Of a stretch of 62,767 nt of DNA, positions 30,118 to 40,418 are shown one piece after another. Origin of the DNA: Ligilactobacillus ruminis DSM 20403 = NBRC 102161 (GTDB lineage Bacteria > Bacillota > Bacilli > Lactobacillales > Lactobacillaceae); the NCBI RefSeq assembly GCF_900113455.1, contig NZ_FOPI01000013.1:1-62767 (forward strand), in the 5' to 3' direction. Below the pieces are notes generated by a model, which was not told where the DNA came from, did no database searches, and saw only the letters and a list, made by a program, of their open reading frames with translations. Made by a program: the position numbers and the translations under genes. Within the stretch, counting starts at the first letter, position 1. Every line of letters starts with the position of its first letter.

Positions 30118-31457
30118 TTACAATATCGCCCTGCCTTTCGATTCATCCTTTTAATCTGTTCAATCGAGCCTTTGATTCGCTTGGTATAATTGTCGCAAAA
30201 AAATCTCACGTGTCCGTCCGGCCTTTCACTGCTTCTTCCGGCACGTCCAGCAATCTGAACAAGCGCAGGCAGATTGAATTCCGATGCGTCTGCACAAAGA
30301 ACCAAAACGTTCAGCTTTGGAAAAGTCACTCCGCGTTCCAAAATCGTCGTCGTCACCAAGTAACGATATTTGCCGTCACGCATGGCCTGAACCTTCTCGA
30401 TTCTTTCCGGATCCCCTGCATGAACCGTTGTTCCCGAACAACTTTCAGACAAAATTTCATGAAGGATTTCATGAACCTTTTCCAACAAATCGATTGTCGG
30501 CACGAAAACCAAAAAAGGATATCCCTCATTTTCAAATTCCGTCAAAGATTTTTTAAACGCACCAGGAATTCTTTCAGAAAAAAGCTTTTCCCTTAACCGA
30601 AAGCAACAAACGACTTTGGGGACAGGAAGCGGATTTTGATGAAATCTAATCGGAAGGTAAATCACGTCGATTTCCTTCTTTTTTATCCTTCTTTGCAGTT
30701 TTTCATCAGGAGTTGCCGTCAAAAAAAGTCGAGTTCCGCCTGCTTTTAATGCATTTTTAGCAGCATATTCAAGCGATTCATTGCCAAGAAACGGAAAAGA
30801 ATCGACTTCATCAATAATCATCAAATCAAACGCCCGATAAAAACGCATCAACTGGTGCGTCGTACACAGTACGAACTGAGTATAGCGATATTTTGCATTT
30901 GAACGACTATGAAGACAGATGATGTCAATCGTTGCAAAAGCCGCTTTCAATCTTGGGAAAAGCTCATTGATCACGTCGATTCTCGGTGCGGCAAAACAGA
31001 TACGCTTGCCTTTGATCAAAGCATCCTGTAACGTGGCAAAGGTCATCTCTGTCTTGCCGGCACCGGTAACTGCCCACAACAGATGGTCTCCAGGCAAAGA
31101 TGCCGCTTTTAGCAAAGAATCGGATGCCGTTTTTTGCTGATTCGACAGCTTTCCGTGCCAACTCAAAACATCCGAACCATATTTTTGAAAGGCGTTGGGC
31201 TCTTTGATGCTGTATAATATAGTAGAAGTCGACATTCTACCGAGCATGATGCAATGGGGGCAATAGAAATCACCGTTTGGCAGCAAAACTTCCTTTAAAG
31301 GGGTTTTTTTGCCGCAACGTTGGCAGAAAAGAAACTTTTTATCAATTTTGACAGCGGGACGCTTTTCCAAAGAAGGCAGTTCATTGAGTTCTTCTTCATC
31401 CTCCCTGCAAGAAATTGCCGTTGTTTGACGTCCATAAAACATTTCAACATTAATCAT
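30114..31457 (-). CDS. comFA: Competence DNA-translocating helicase ComFA
   Basis: DEAD-box-like ATPase that helps pull single-stranded DNA into the cell. Features: N-terminal zinc cysteines (CQRCGKK...CPHC), Walker A AVTGAGKTE, Walker B IIDEVDSFP, TATPD and motif VI QIAGRAGRS. The start is ATG 31457 (MINVEMFYG), with AGGGGG nine bases before; an ATG three codons upstream sits directly on that site and is unlikely. 447 residues. The full gene looks intact, so transformation capacity is possible. Confidence 0.92.
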   Translation of the reverse strand: MINVEMFYGRQTTAISCREDEEELNELPSLEKRPAVKIDKKFLFCQRCGKKTPLKEVLLPNGDFYCPHCIMLGRMSTSTILYSIKEPNAFQKYGSDVLSWHGKLSNQQKTASDSLLKAASLPGDHLLWAVTGAGKTEMTFATLQDALIKGKRICFAAPRIDVINELFPRLKAAFATIDIICLHSRSNAKYRYTQFVLCTTHQLMRFYRAFDLMIIDEVDSFPFLGNESLEYAAKNALKAGGTRLFLTATPDEKLQRRIKKKEIDVIYLPIRFHQNPLPVPKVVCCFRLREKLFSERIPGAFKKSLTEFENEGYPFLVFVPTIDLLEKVHEILHEILSESCSGTTVHAGDPERIEKVQAMRDGKYRYLVTTTILERGVTFPKLNVLVLCADASEFNLPALVQIAGRAGRSSERPDGHVRFFCDNYTKRIKGSIEQIKRMNRKAGRYCK

Positions 31458-31523
31458 CAAACTCATCCCCCTAATATATAAATACGCAAAAATCATCCAA
31501 AATTCTTTTGAAAGGACAAAAAA

Positions 31524-32165
31524 ATGAATCAACCCTACCTGACTATCAAAGAAGACGGCTCAGTTGAGCAAACCATCAAAAAATCACAGTTCATCTGCTG
31601 TATTTTTAGAATAAAAAACGAGGAACAAGCCCAAGAAATACTTGCAAAGCAGCGTTCTTTGCATAAAAAAGCGACCCACATCTGCTTCGCTTATATGACT
31701 GGCGATCAAGACCAGATTCAGCGCGAGTCGGACAACGGAGAACCGCAAGGAACTGCGGGCGTTCCCATCCTTGAAGTTTTGAAAGCAAATAAGATTCATG
31801 ACGTTTTGGCAATCGTCATTCGTTACTTCGGCGGAATCAAGCTGGGAGCAGGAGGCTTGATCAGGGCCTACAGCAGTTCATGTGCTCAAGCAATCGAAGC
31901 CGTCGGCATCGTCAAGCGAGTCATTCAAACAAAAGTCACCATAACAATCGAATATCCGCTTTGGGGCAAACTGCAAAATTTCTTGACAAACGAAAAAATT
32001 GCCTTGCTTGACACGATTTACACCGACAAGATTCAAGCCGTCATCTGTGTCGATTCTGACAAGATTAGTGATTGCAAACAAAAAATCATGGATCTGCTTG
32101 CCGGAAATTGCCTGTTTGAAACAGGAACAGATATTTTAAATTATGTCCAGCTGGAAATCCCGTGA
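31524..32165 (+). CDS. yvyE: YigZ/YvyE family (IMPACT-like) protein
   Basis: The 213-residue protein shows the UPF0029 signature around ESDNGEPQGTAGVPILEVL and VIRYFGGIKLGAGGLIRAY, typical of the YigZ/IMPACT family, and a small C-terminal alpha-beta domain. Members are linked to translation stress or peptide processing, but the function is not settled. It is divergent from comFA. The last codons and the TGA lie inside the terminal hairpin of an IS200-type remnant (32159-32178), so the C-terminus may have been altered by insertion. Confidence 0.9.
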   Translation: MNQPYLTIKEDGSVEQTIKKSQFICCIFRIKNEEQAQEILAKQRSLHKKATHICFAYMTGDQDQIQRESDNGEPQGTAGVPILEVLKANKIHDVLAIVIRYFGGIKLGAGGLIRAYSSSCAQAIEAVGIVKRVIQTKVTITIEYPLWGKLQNFLTNEKIALLDTIYTDKIQAVICVDSDKISDCKQKIMDLLAGNCLFETGTDILNYVQLEIP

Positions 32166-32576
32166 CTTTAGTCATGGGATGGATAGGCCCTGTCAAGCTC
32201 TGTAAGGAGCTTTTTTTCATCTCATTGTATTTTTGATCGTTTATATATTTCTCGACTGATTCTTTACTCATATTAACTGACGTGCTAATGTAGTAACCAG
32301 GCAATCATAAATGCCGCCCCAGGACTGGGACCGCCGAATTTTTGGGTATCGACGCAAGAAAATAAAGGCGTTTCTGTCTTTGAACGCTTTGATGGCGCTA
32401 GGCGGTACCTCGCTAGGCGGAAAGATGATTAAGACATGAACATGGTCAGGCATAACTTCCATTTTTTCGATTACAATTTCGTTATTCTCGGCTACTTGCC
32501 ATAGGATCTCCTTCATTTCGTTTGATAACTCATTAGTAGTAAAAGTTTTATGACGATATTTAGTGAAATCGCAATC
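32159..32576 (-). mobile_element. IS200/IS605-type TnpA remnant with terminal hairpin
   Basis: On the minus strand the text reads KYRHKTFTTNELSNEMKEIL, then MEVMPDHVHVLI (the HUH motif of Y1 transposases), then WGG and, one phase later, GYYISTSVNMSKESVEKYI with the helix that carries the catalytic tyrosine. Between WGG and GYY a base has been lost and a TGG has become TGA. The N-terminal 25 or so residues are missing. The end nearest yvyE has the hairpin CCCGTGAC / GTCATGGG typical of this family. The copy cannot encode an active transposase. Confidence 0.75.
32195..32217 (+). terminator. Terminator after yvyE
   Basis: AAGCTC and GAGCTT pair around a six-base loop and are followed by seven T residues, 30 bases past the yvyE stop and inside the TnpA remnant. 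Confidence 0.6.
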
Positions 32577-32608
32577 AAAAAAGAGCCGGGAAATCTCAGC
32601 TCTTTTTT
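32577..32608. terminator. Bidirectional hairpin upstream of the TnpA remnant
   Basis: AAAAAAGAGC and GCTCTTTTTT pair perfectly around a 12-base loop with A and T runs on both sides, able to stop transcripts in both directions. It marks where TnpA homology ends. Confidence 0.55.
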
Positions 32609-32640
32609 GATATTAGCTTTATATGCGCAAAAAGAGCCGG

Positions 32641-32833
32641 GAAAAAACTCCGTCTCAAATTGAAAAACCGGATGATTTGAAATCAATTGCAAATCTGATC
32701 CGCTTTTCGGATGCAGGACGATCGCCTTCCATGATGTAAATCGTCGAAAATAGCGCGGACGGTAAATTTGACTGAGATCTTGGCTGAATTGGCTAAGCAG
32801 TACTGCTTCTTGAGAAAAGTAGTTTTTATTCAT
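32641..32833 (-). repeat. Dispersed terminator-bearing repeat, copy 2
   Basis: The core (32661-32705) is an imperfect version of the hairpin with CTCAAATTGAAAAA on its left. To the right, on the minus strand, follow CATCATGGAAGGCGA (shared with copy 4), TCTCAGTCAAATTTACCG (32760-32777) and TTCTCAAGAAGCA, both shared with copy 1. Stem symmetry is partly lost, so this copy is decaying. It lies 3' of yvyE with the TnpA remnant between. The stretch 32513-32833 is an open 106-codon frame made of repeat plus TnpA-flank sequence; I do not call it a gene. Confidence 0.7.
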
Positions 32834-32932
32834 TAGAAATAAAAAAAGCTGGACAAAGTCAGTCGCATCCCGACCGCCTTCGTTCGGCTTTTCTTTTAAT
32901 TCAAGAGAGAAACGGGACTTTTTTCCCAGACT

Positions 32933-34033
32933 CTACTTGTTTTTCTTTGACTCAGAACCGGAGAGTTTCAAAACCAAATTTCTTATAAAATTCAGCAACG
33001 GTTGCCTCGTGTCGCCTACGAGCCCGATAACTTCAACGAAGATTTCAAGGCCAAACAGAGTCGCCACCGTCAAAAGCAACGATCCCCACAAATTTGAAAA
33101 TGAATAAAGCAGTGAAATGCAGGAGAAAATCAGCGCTATTCCATAAATAACAAGAACCGTCTGCGTATGACTCAATCCCATCTGCATCAATCGATGATGC
33201 AGATGATGCTTGTCGGCTTGTGAAATTGGGCGATTGTTCAGCTTGCGCCGCAAAATGGCGTACACCGTATCGGTAATCGGAACGCCCAAAATGATTACAG
33301 GAATAATAATCGTGATGAACGTTGCATTTTTCAAACCATAAAGGGAAAAAACCGAAATCATGAATCCGATGAACAGTGAACCCGTATCACCGAGGTAAAT
33401 TTTCGCCGGGTGAAAATTATATGGCAAAAATCCAGCGAGTGCGGCTACCATCGTAAACATCATGATCGAAACAAAAGTATTCGTCACGTTTAAAAAGAAA
33501 TATCCCGTCACGGCACTGGTAGTCAATGCAATTATCGCCACGCCGCAAGCCAAACCATCGAGTCCATCAATCAGGTTCACGGCATTCGTGATGGCAGCAA
33601 CCCAAAGAAGCGTGATCGGCAAGCTCAGCCAACCAAGCTGAACGGTTCCCACAAACGGTATCGTCAACGTTGTCATCCTGATTCCTGCTGCAAAATACAC
33701 GACCAGAGACGCAAGCAGGATTCCGAACATTTTTTGTCTCGGTTTCAATTCATAAATATCATCAATAATTCCAGTCAAGATAATCAAAACTTCTGCAGCA
33801 AACAATGGCCAAATCTGATCGCTTGGATATTGATTTCTGAGCAATGCGAAGTTTGCGATATTAAATGCGATAAAAATCGCCAATCCGCCCATTGTCGGCA
33901 TTGGCACTTTGTTAACGCGTCTTGCATTCGGGTTGTCCACTGCGCCGATTTTTAGCGCAAGTCCTCGAATCAAAGGAGTCAAGGCAAGCGACAGCAAAAA
34001 CGTCGCAGCCATTGATGCAAGTATCTTATACAT
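32933..34033 (-). CDS. tagO: UDP-GlcNAc:undecaprenyl-phosphate GlcNAc-1-phosphate transferase
   Basis: Multi-pass membrane enzyme that starts wall teichoic acid and other undecaprenyl-linked polymers. The 366-residue protein has the family motifs DDIYELKPRQK, AVNLIDGLDGLA, GDTGSLFIG and the cytoplasmic HHLHHRL loop. The start MYKILASMAA at 34033 has GAGGA upstream. It is transcribed alone; long repeat-rich spacers flank it on both sides. Confidence 0.94.
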   Translation of the reverse strand: MYKILASMAATFLLSLALTPLIRGLALKIGAVDNPNARRVNKVPMPTMGGLAIFIAFNIANFALLRNQYPSDQIWPLFAAEVLIILTGIIDDIYELKPRQKMFGILLASLVVYFAAGIRMTTLTIPFVGTVQLGWLSLPITLLWVAAITNAVNLIDGLDGLACGVAIIALTTSAVTGYFFLNVTNTFVSIMMFTMVAALAGFLPYNFHPAKIYLGDTGSLFIGFMISVFSLYGLKNATFITIIIPVIILGVPITDTVYAILRRKLNNRPISQADKHHLHHRLMQMGLSHTQTVLVIYGIALIFSCISLLYSFSNLWGSLLLTVATLFGLEIFVEVIGLVGDTRQPLLNFIRNLVLKLSGSESKKNK

Positions 34034-34239
34034 ATGCCGTCCTCTTTCTGTTAGTTCACTGTGCGCAAACACGGCCGATTGCGCACAACAAATCTGCAAG
34101 CATGAAAACCCACAAGTACAGAATACATTTTACCATAAGAGTAAAACAAATAAAAGACGAGGTCCCAAATCATGAAAATGATGATAACATCCGCAAAACT
34201 GACGCGAAAAAAGTCTCGGTTCACGCTTTAATTAAACTA

Positions 34240-34276
34240 AATACCGAACAAAGACGGCCTTTGTCCGGTATTTTTT
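34240..34276. terminator. Strong hairpin in the tagO-kimA spacer
   Basis: AATACCG-ACAAAG and CTTTGT-CGGTATT form a long stem with a small internal mismatch; six T residues follow on the plus strand. It lies between kimA and tagO and would stop transcription from kimA weakly and from the plus strand strongly. The spacer 34034-34615 otherwise holds repeat copy 3 and no gene. Confidence 0.6.
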
Positions 34277-34419
34277 CAATTTTGATATATGAAAACAGAA
34301 TTTTTATCAAATGCAGCACCGTGCATCGCCTGCTCAATCAATTCGTCAAGAATGGCTTACTAGCAAAATACCGATTTTTGAAATCTGCCCGTAAAAAGCA
34401 GTCCTCGGTTACATACAAT

Positions 34420-34580
34420 GCCTCCTTTTGGACGTTTTGATACATGAAAATGAAAACAGACTTTTTACTTATTCCAGCATGATAATTGTCGTGCACACGA
34501 AAAAAACCCGGGTTAGATTTGCATTGATTGCAAATCGTCCGGATTTTCAATTTGAGGCATAGTGTTTGCCATTCTCTTTT
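34420..34580 (+). repeat. Dispersed terminator-bearing repeat, copy 3
   Basis: From left: CCTCCTTTTGGACGTTTTGA (also in copy 5), TACATGAAAATGAAAACAGA (also in copies 4 and 5), a degraded hairpin around GATTTGCATTGATTGCAAATC (34515-34535), and TTTTCAATTTGAGGCATAG. About 100 bases further left (34310-34345) is CCGTGCATCGCC, shared with copy 1. The right end faces the 3' end of kimA, 65 bases from the hairpin. Confidence 0.7.
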
Positions 34581-34615
34581 AAGGACGTTTTTATGATCTG
34601 AAAAACGTTTTAGAA

Positions 34616-36445
34616 CTACTTTTTCAAATGATAGCTGTACGTTGACACAATGATATTTTCCCTGGAACCAAGTGCTTGACGCAATCTGAAACTCGTTTGG
34701 TTGTGCAAAATATTCTGCCATGGTTTTTTAGGAACAAATTGCGGCACGAGCACGGTCACGGAGTAATTTCGATTGACCGAATCTTTAGCGATAACGTCAC
34801 AGAATCTGATAACCGGAGCTACGACTGAACGATAAGACGAGTGCAAATCAACAAATCGCACGTCAGGAAACGCCATCTTGAATTCATTTACCGTCTCATG
34901 CTCCTTTTTAGGATTGGCATCAAACGAAACGTGCATCGCAATGACGTTTTCACTGATTGAACGCGCATAGTTGATGGCTCCCGTAGTGACGTGCGTTACC
35001 GAGCTGACAAGAACGATCACGGTCGAACCGCTGTAGTTATGCAATTGCTGTTCTTCGCTCAAACGCAGCTGCGCCGCAACCGCAACATAGTGAGCATGAA
35101 TCTTGTAGAATGCAAACAAAAGCAAAGGCATGATTACAAGATACGGCCAAACGTTGCTGAAATGAAGGAAGAACAAGAAGACGACAAGCGCCAGGGAAAT
35201 CAGAGCACCCAACAAGTTGAAAAACGAATTCAAGATCCAATGCCTGCCTCGTTCGCGATACCAGTGAATAATCATTCCCGACTGCGACAAGGTAAACGGC
35301 ACGAACACGCCCACTGCATAAAGCGGAATCAACAAGTTTGTCTGTCCATGAAAAATAAAGATCAGGACAATCGCACCGACAGCAAGCGAAATAATCCCGT
35401 TTGAGTAGCCTAAGCGATCGCCTTTGTCCATAAACATATGAGGCATGAATTTATCTTTTGCAAGATTATATGCCAAAATCGGAAATGCCGAAAAACCAGT
35501 ATTTGCAGCAACGGCCAAAATCATTGCGGTCGAAAGCTGCAAGAGGTAAAAGAACACGCCATGACCAAACACGGCAATCCCGATTTGAGAAAGCACCGTT
35601 TGCTTGCCGTTCGGCAAAATTCCAAGATAATAACTCAAAAACGTAATGCCGCCAAAGAAAATACCCAAAATGACGGCCATAATTGCCAACGTATTGGCAG
35701 CATTCTTGCGCTTCGGCTCTTTAAAGTTCGGCACGGCATTGCTGATGGCTTCAACGCCCGTCAGGGAAGATGAACCGGCCGAAAAAGCTTTTAAAAACAA
35801 AATCATCGTCATGCCGGGAACCGCTTGACCAATATGAGCACAGGCAGAATATTCAATTTTGCCCGTTGCAATGTTGAACAGTCCCCAACCGATCATTGCG
35901 ACAATCATCACGACGAAGAAGTAGACCGGAACCGTCAAAAACGAAGCAGATTCACGCATCCCGCGCAGATTAAGCGTCATAATGAACAAAACGATAATGA
36001 CTGAAATTGCAATGCTTTGATTGCTGAGTGCGGGAACTGCGGACGTAATTGCTTCAGTCCCGGACGTAACGGAAACAGCGACCGTCAGCATATAATCGAC
36101 CAAAAGAGAACCACCGGCAACAAGACCCGCACTGGTCCCCCAATTTTTTGTCGCAACAACGTATGCGCCGCCACCAGAAGGATAAGCATTGATGATCTGG
36201 CGGTATGAAATCGTGATTGCAAAAAGCAAGACGAGCACGATTCCGGCCGCCGGCAAGGCATACCAGGTAGCTGCAGCAGACAGTACCAATAAGGCAGTCG
36301 TAATCTGTTCAGTACCATATGCAACTGAAGATAAAGCATCAGACGATAATAAAGCCAAGGCTTTGAACTTGGTCAAGGACTGACCGCCCTCATCAGCTGT
36401 TTTCAATGGTTCCCCAATTAACAGCCTTTTTAAATAACGATACAT
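34616..36445 (-). CDS. kimA: KimA-like potassium importer (APC superfamily)
   Basis: The 609-residue protein begins MYRYLKRLLIGEPLKTADEG followed by LTKFKALALLSSDALSSVAYGTEQI, the N-terminal signature of KimA (YdaO), a proton-coupled high-affinity K+ importer controlled by c-di-AMP. About 12 membrane helices occupy residues 30-450 and a cytoplasmic domain about 455-609. AAAGGAG precedes the start at 36445. I see no c-di-AMP riboswitch in the 270-base leader. A DarA-type c-di-AMP receptor gene lies at 53.5 kb. Confidence 0.85.
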   Translation of the reverse strand: MYRYLKRLLIGEPLKTADEGGQSLTKFKALALLSSDALSSVAYGTEQITTALLVLSAAATWYALPAAGIVLVLLFAITISYRQIINAYPSGGGAYVVATKNWGTSAGLVAGGSLLVDYMLTVAVSVTSGTEAITSAVPALSNQSIAISVIIVLFIMTLNLRGMRESASFLTVPVYFFVVMIVAMIGWGLFNIATGKIEYSACAHIGQAVPGMTMILFLKAFSAGSSSLTGVEAISNAVPNFKEPKRKNAANTLAIMAVILGIFFGGITFLSYYLGILPNGKQTVLSQIGIAVFGHGVFFYLLQLSTAMILAVAANTGFSAFPILAYNLAKDKFMPHMFMDKGDRLGYSNGIISLAVGAIVLIFIFHGQTNLLIPLYAVGVFVPFTLSQSGMIIHWYRERGRHWILNSFFNLLGALISLALVVFLFFLHFSNVWPYLVIMPLLLFAFYKIHAHYVAVAAQLRLSEEQQLHNYSGSTVIVLVSSVTHVTTGAINYARSISENVIAMHVSFDANPKKEHETVNEFKMAFPDVRFVDLHSSYRSVVAPVIRFCDVIAKDSVNRNYSVTVLVPQFVPKKPWQNILHNQTSFRLRQALGSRENIIVSTYSYHLKK

Positions 36446-36658
36446 AGCGATTTTTCTCCTTTGTAAAAAACAACTCCCGAAATACCTCAAATCCGTAAGT
36501 TGCAAATTATCAATGTATTAATTACGCTGTATTCATACATTTTACACCATTAGTCAAATTAATGCACACCCAACCCATGCATCGATTCAAGTGTTGTAAA
36601 TACGATTTATTATATAGCCTTTTACAAATTAATTCAAGAAGCTTGCAAGCGTAAACAA

Positions 36659-36697
36659 ATAATCCCGAGAACCGCTCGACTCGATCCTCGGGATTAT
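36659..36697 (-). terminator. Terminator after groEL
   Basis: ATAATCCCGAG and CTCGGGATTAT pair on the minus strand with an intervening loop, 20 bases past groEL; a T-rich stretch follows. Confidence 0.75.
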
Positions 36698-36715
36698 CGC
36701 CAAATTTATGACTTT

Positions 36716-38359
<1,644 letters not shown>

Positions 38360-38377
38360 TTATGAACAAAACCGTCG

Positions 38378-38662
38378 TTATTCAACAACTGCAACGATGT
38401 CGTTTTCGTGAACTACCAAATACTTTTCGCCTTCATAGCTCACTTCTGTTCCGGCATACTTGTCAAACACGACCGTATCTCCTTCCTTGACAGAAGGAAC
38501 GACTTTTTCACCGTTATCAAGGACACGTCCTGTACCAACGGCCAATACTTTGCCCGTTTGCGGCTTTTCTTTTGCATTGCTTGCAAGAACGATTCCGCCA
38601 ACGGTTTGTTCCTCTTCTTTTTGAACCTCTAAAATGACACGATCTCCTAATGGTTTAAGCAC
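38378..38662 (-). CDS. groES: Co-chaperonin GroES
   Basis: The 94-residue lid of the GroEL cage: [12 protein letters not shown], a mobile loop around [19 protein letters not shown] and [19 protein letters not shown]. The start is GTG at 38662 with GGAGGG seven bases upstream; the frame is open 13 codons further up to another ATG but that part lies in the CIRCE leader and is not conserved. First gene of groES-groEL. Confidence 0.97.
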   Translation of the reverse strand: MLKPLGDRVILEVQKEEEQTVGGIVLASNAKEKPQTGKVLAVGTGRVLDNGEKVVPSVKEGDTVVFDKYAGTEVSYEGEKYLVVHENDIVAVVE

Positions 38663-38685
38663 GTTATATCCCTCCAAAGTCTTTT

Positions 38686-38712
38686 TTAGCACTCTCAACA
38701 TTTAAGTGCTAA
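38686..38712 (-). promoter_or_regulatory. CIRCE element 1 (HrcA operator)
   Basis: TTAGCACTC-N9-AAGTGCTAA, one mismatch to the consensus TTAGCACTC-N9-GAGTGCTAA. It lies between the -10 and the groES ribosome site. Confidence 0.92.
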
Positions 38713-38727
38713 CTAATTACAATTCTT

Positions 38728-38756
38728 ACTATAACCACTTTCGGAATTAATTGCAA
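38728..38756 (-). promoter_or_regulatory. groESL promoter
   Basis: TTGCAA (38751-38756), a 17-base spacer and TATAGT (38728-38733), lying between the two CIRCE elements. Confidence 0.8.
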
Positions 38757-38763
38757 GCATTTT

Positions 38764-38790
38764 TTATCACTCTCATGCAAAGAGTGCTAA
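38764..38790 (-). promoter_or_regulatory. CIRCE element 2 (HrcA operator)
   Basis: TTATCACTC-N9-GAGTGCTAA, one mismatch, just upstream of the -35 of groESL. Confidence 0.85.
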
Positions 38791-38879
38791 AAACATGTTT
38801 TAAAACCGCATCAGACCGCGCTTTTCAACAAATCAAAAAAGTTGTTAAGGTTTGGTAAAGGCCACTTCAAGCTCTTATG

Positions 38880-38888
38880 TGCTATAAT
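38880..38888 (+). promoter_or_regulatory. Extended -10 promoter of the CPBP protease gene
   Basis: TGCTATAAT, a perfect TATAAT with the TGN extension, 39 bases before the start codon; no good -35 is seen at 17 bases. Confidence 0.55.
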
Positions 38889-38926
38889 GGTAAAAGCTCA
38901 AAATCGAAAAGAAAGAAGGCTCTTAT

Positions 38927-39565
38927 TTGAATAAACAAAATTCAGCCAACGGCCTTGCATTAACAAGCGCCTATCTTTTCATCATGATTTGCCAACTCAT
39001 GATTCCTCATTATTTTCGCAACGGGCCTGCTTACCTGATTTGCACGCTCATTTGGCTGCTTGGCGCTTTAGCGATGATTTTTCTTAATAGAAGGTTTTCG
39101 TTTAAAAACCCCGTCGATTCGACTGAGAAATGCACTCAAGCTACGCATGAAGCAATTTTGATCGGTCTTGGTCTTATCGCAACGCTCGCTTCACAAATAC
39201 TGCTCACTACCTTTGAGGTCAACGTTTTGCATCAGCCGTCCGGATCAGAAAATACCAACATGTTCATTGAGATTATTCACCAATATCCGTACTATTTCCT
39301 GTGTCCGGTCATTGCGGCTCCAATTACCGAGGAACTTGTTTTCAGAAAATTTTTCTTCGGCAATTTTTCAAGCGTGCTCCCCAAATTAATCTGCTCGCTG
39401 ATCTCAAGCACTGTATTTTCAATAGGTCACAGCGACGGACACTTTATCGTCTATGCGGCAATCGGACTCATTTTATGCTATGTCTATGAAGAAAGCGGCA
39501 AAATCAGAACCAGCATGATCGTGCATATGCTGATGAATCTGACGGTCATACTCATCAATCTATAA
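38927..39565 (+). CDS. ydiL: CPBP-family intramembrane metalloprotease (YdiL-like)
   Basis: The 212-residue membrane protein has the three CPBP (Abi/Rce1-like) motifs: EELVFRKFFFG, a histidine in FSIGHSDGH and the C-terminal VHMLMNL. Such proteases cleave within membranes; in lactobacilli some protect against bacteriocins, but the substrate here is unknown. The start is TTG at 38927 with GAAAGAAGG upstream. Position between groES and rex matches Bacillus ydiL. Confidence 0.88.
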   Translation: MNKQNSANGLALTSAYLFIMICQLMIPHYFRNGPAYLICTLIWLLGALAMIFLNRRFSFKNPVDSTEKCTQATHEAILIGLGLIATLASQILLTTFEVNVLHQPSGSENTNMFIEIIHQYPYYFLCPVIAAPITEELVFRKFFFGNFSSVLPKLICSLISSTVFSIGHSDGHFIVYAAIGLILCYVYEESGKIRTSMIVHMLMNLTVILINL

Positions 39566-39591
39566 AAAAAGCCGGAAAGAAAAACTTTCCG
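39564..39591 (-). terminator. Terminator after rex
   Basis: CGGAAAG and CTTTCCG pair around a five-base loop on the minus strand and are followed by GC and seven T residues; also lies at the end of the convergent protease gene. Confidence 0.75.
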
Positions 39592-39600
39592 ACTGAGTTC

Positions 39601-40236
39601 TTAAAATTGTTTCTCCAAATCAAGGAAGTAAATCAAAGTTTGGAGCTCATTCGTAAGATCGACGTTTTGGACCAGCACGGACTCAGGCACTGATATCCTG
39701 AGCGGCGTAAAGTTCAAAATTCCCTTGACTCCTACTTCAATCAAATCGTTCGTAACTCCTTGAGCAACATTGGCAGGAACCGTTAAAATCACGATTTCGA
39801 TCTGCTGAATCTTGAGCTGTTCCTTCATATCCTCCATCGGATAAATGGGAACGCCGCTTTGAATCGTTCCGGTAATTTCTTCGTTGATGTCAAATGCAGC
39901 ATTGATTCTGACGTTGTTGCTTTTATGAAAATTGAAGTTGAGCAACGCATGACCAAGATTGCCGACGCCGATCAAAGCAACGTTTGTCAGCTTATCCTGG
40001 TTGAGCGTCTTTTTGAAAAATTCCAAAAGATTCTCGACATCATAGCCATAGCCACGTTTTCCAAGTGCTCCAAAATAAGAAAAGTCCCGGCGGATAGTCG
40101 CAGAGTCAACTTTGACCGCATCAGCCAGTTCATTTGAACTGACGCGTTTTTTGCCGGCATCTGACAACATATTCAGGTAGCGATAATAAATCGGCAAACG
40201 TTTGGCCGTAGCCTTGGGAATATTTTGCGATGTCAT
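39601..40236 (-). CDS. rex: Redox-sensing transcriptional repressor Rex
   Basis: The 211-residue repressor has an N-terminal winged helix ([23 protein letters not shown]) and a Rossmann domain with [10 protein letters not shown] that binds NADH/NAD+. High NADH releases it from fermentation and respiration genes. The start [11 protein letters not shown] at 40236 has AGGGGG eight bases upstream. A near-perfect Rex operator lies in the divergent spacer to ydiF. Confidence 0.96.
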   Translation of the reverse strand: MTSQNIPKATAKRLPIYYRYLNMLSDAGKKRVSSNELADAVKVDSATIRRDFSYFGALGKRGYGYDVENLLEFFKKTLNQDKLTNVALIGVGNLGHALLNFNFHKSNNVRINAAFDINEEITGTIQSGVPIYPMEDMKEQLKIQQIEIVILTVPANVAQGVTNDLIEVGVKGILNFTPLRISVPESVLVQNVDLTNELQTLIYFLDLEKQF

Positions 40237-40379
40237 AGGATAGTCCCCCTGTCTGTCATGCTTACTTATAAATTTTAGCATACAAATTCAAACATTAAAA
40301 CAAAAAAGTTACTTAATTCACAAACTTTGATACAAAGCGTGATTGATATAAAGCTCTTCTAAACGCTTACATAAAATGC

Positions 40380-40398
40380 TTGTGAATATTTTCCACAA
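40380..40398. promoter_or_regulatory. Candidate Rex operator
   Basis: TTGTGAATATTTTCCACAA, an inverted repeat with one mismatch in the TTGTGAA/TTCACAA half-sites known for Rex. It is 20 bases before the ydiF start and about 145 from the rex start. Confidence 0.6.
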
Positions 40399-40418
40399 TC
40401 AATGAAAAGGTGAACCAA

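Noticed and set aside
31466-31490. A ComX/SigH box before comFA
   Set aside because: The region has GCGTATTT but not a convincing match to the known competence box, and the -35 side shows nothing.
32513-32833. A 106-codon open frame on the minus strand
   Set aside because: It is composed of repeat copy 2 and the flank of the TnpA remnant, is out of phase with TnpA, and has no ribosome site or family match. A possible older coding origin is kept as a finding only.
36446-36715. A c-di-AMP riboswitch upstream of kimA
   Set aside because: The spacer is AT-rich and lacks the conserved G-rich blocks of that riboswitch; only the groEL terminator is recognisable.
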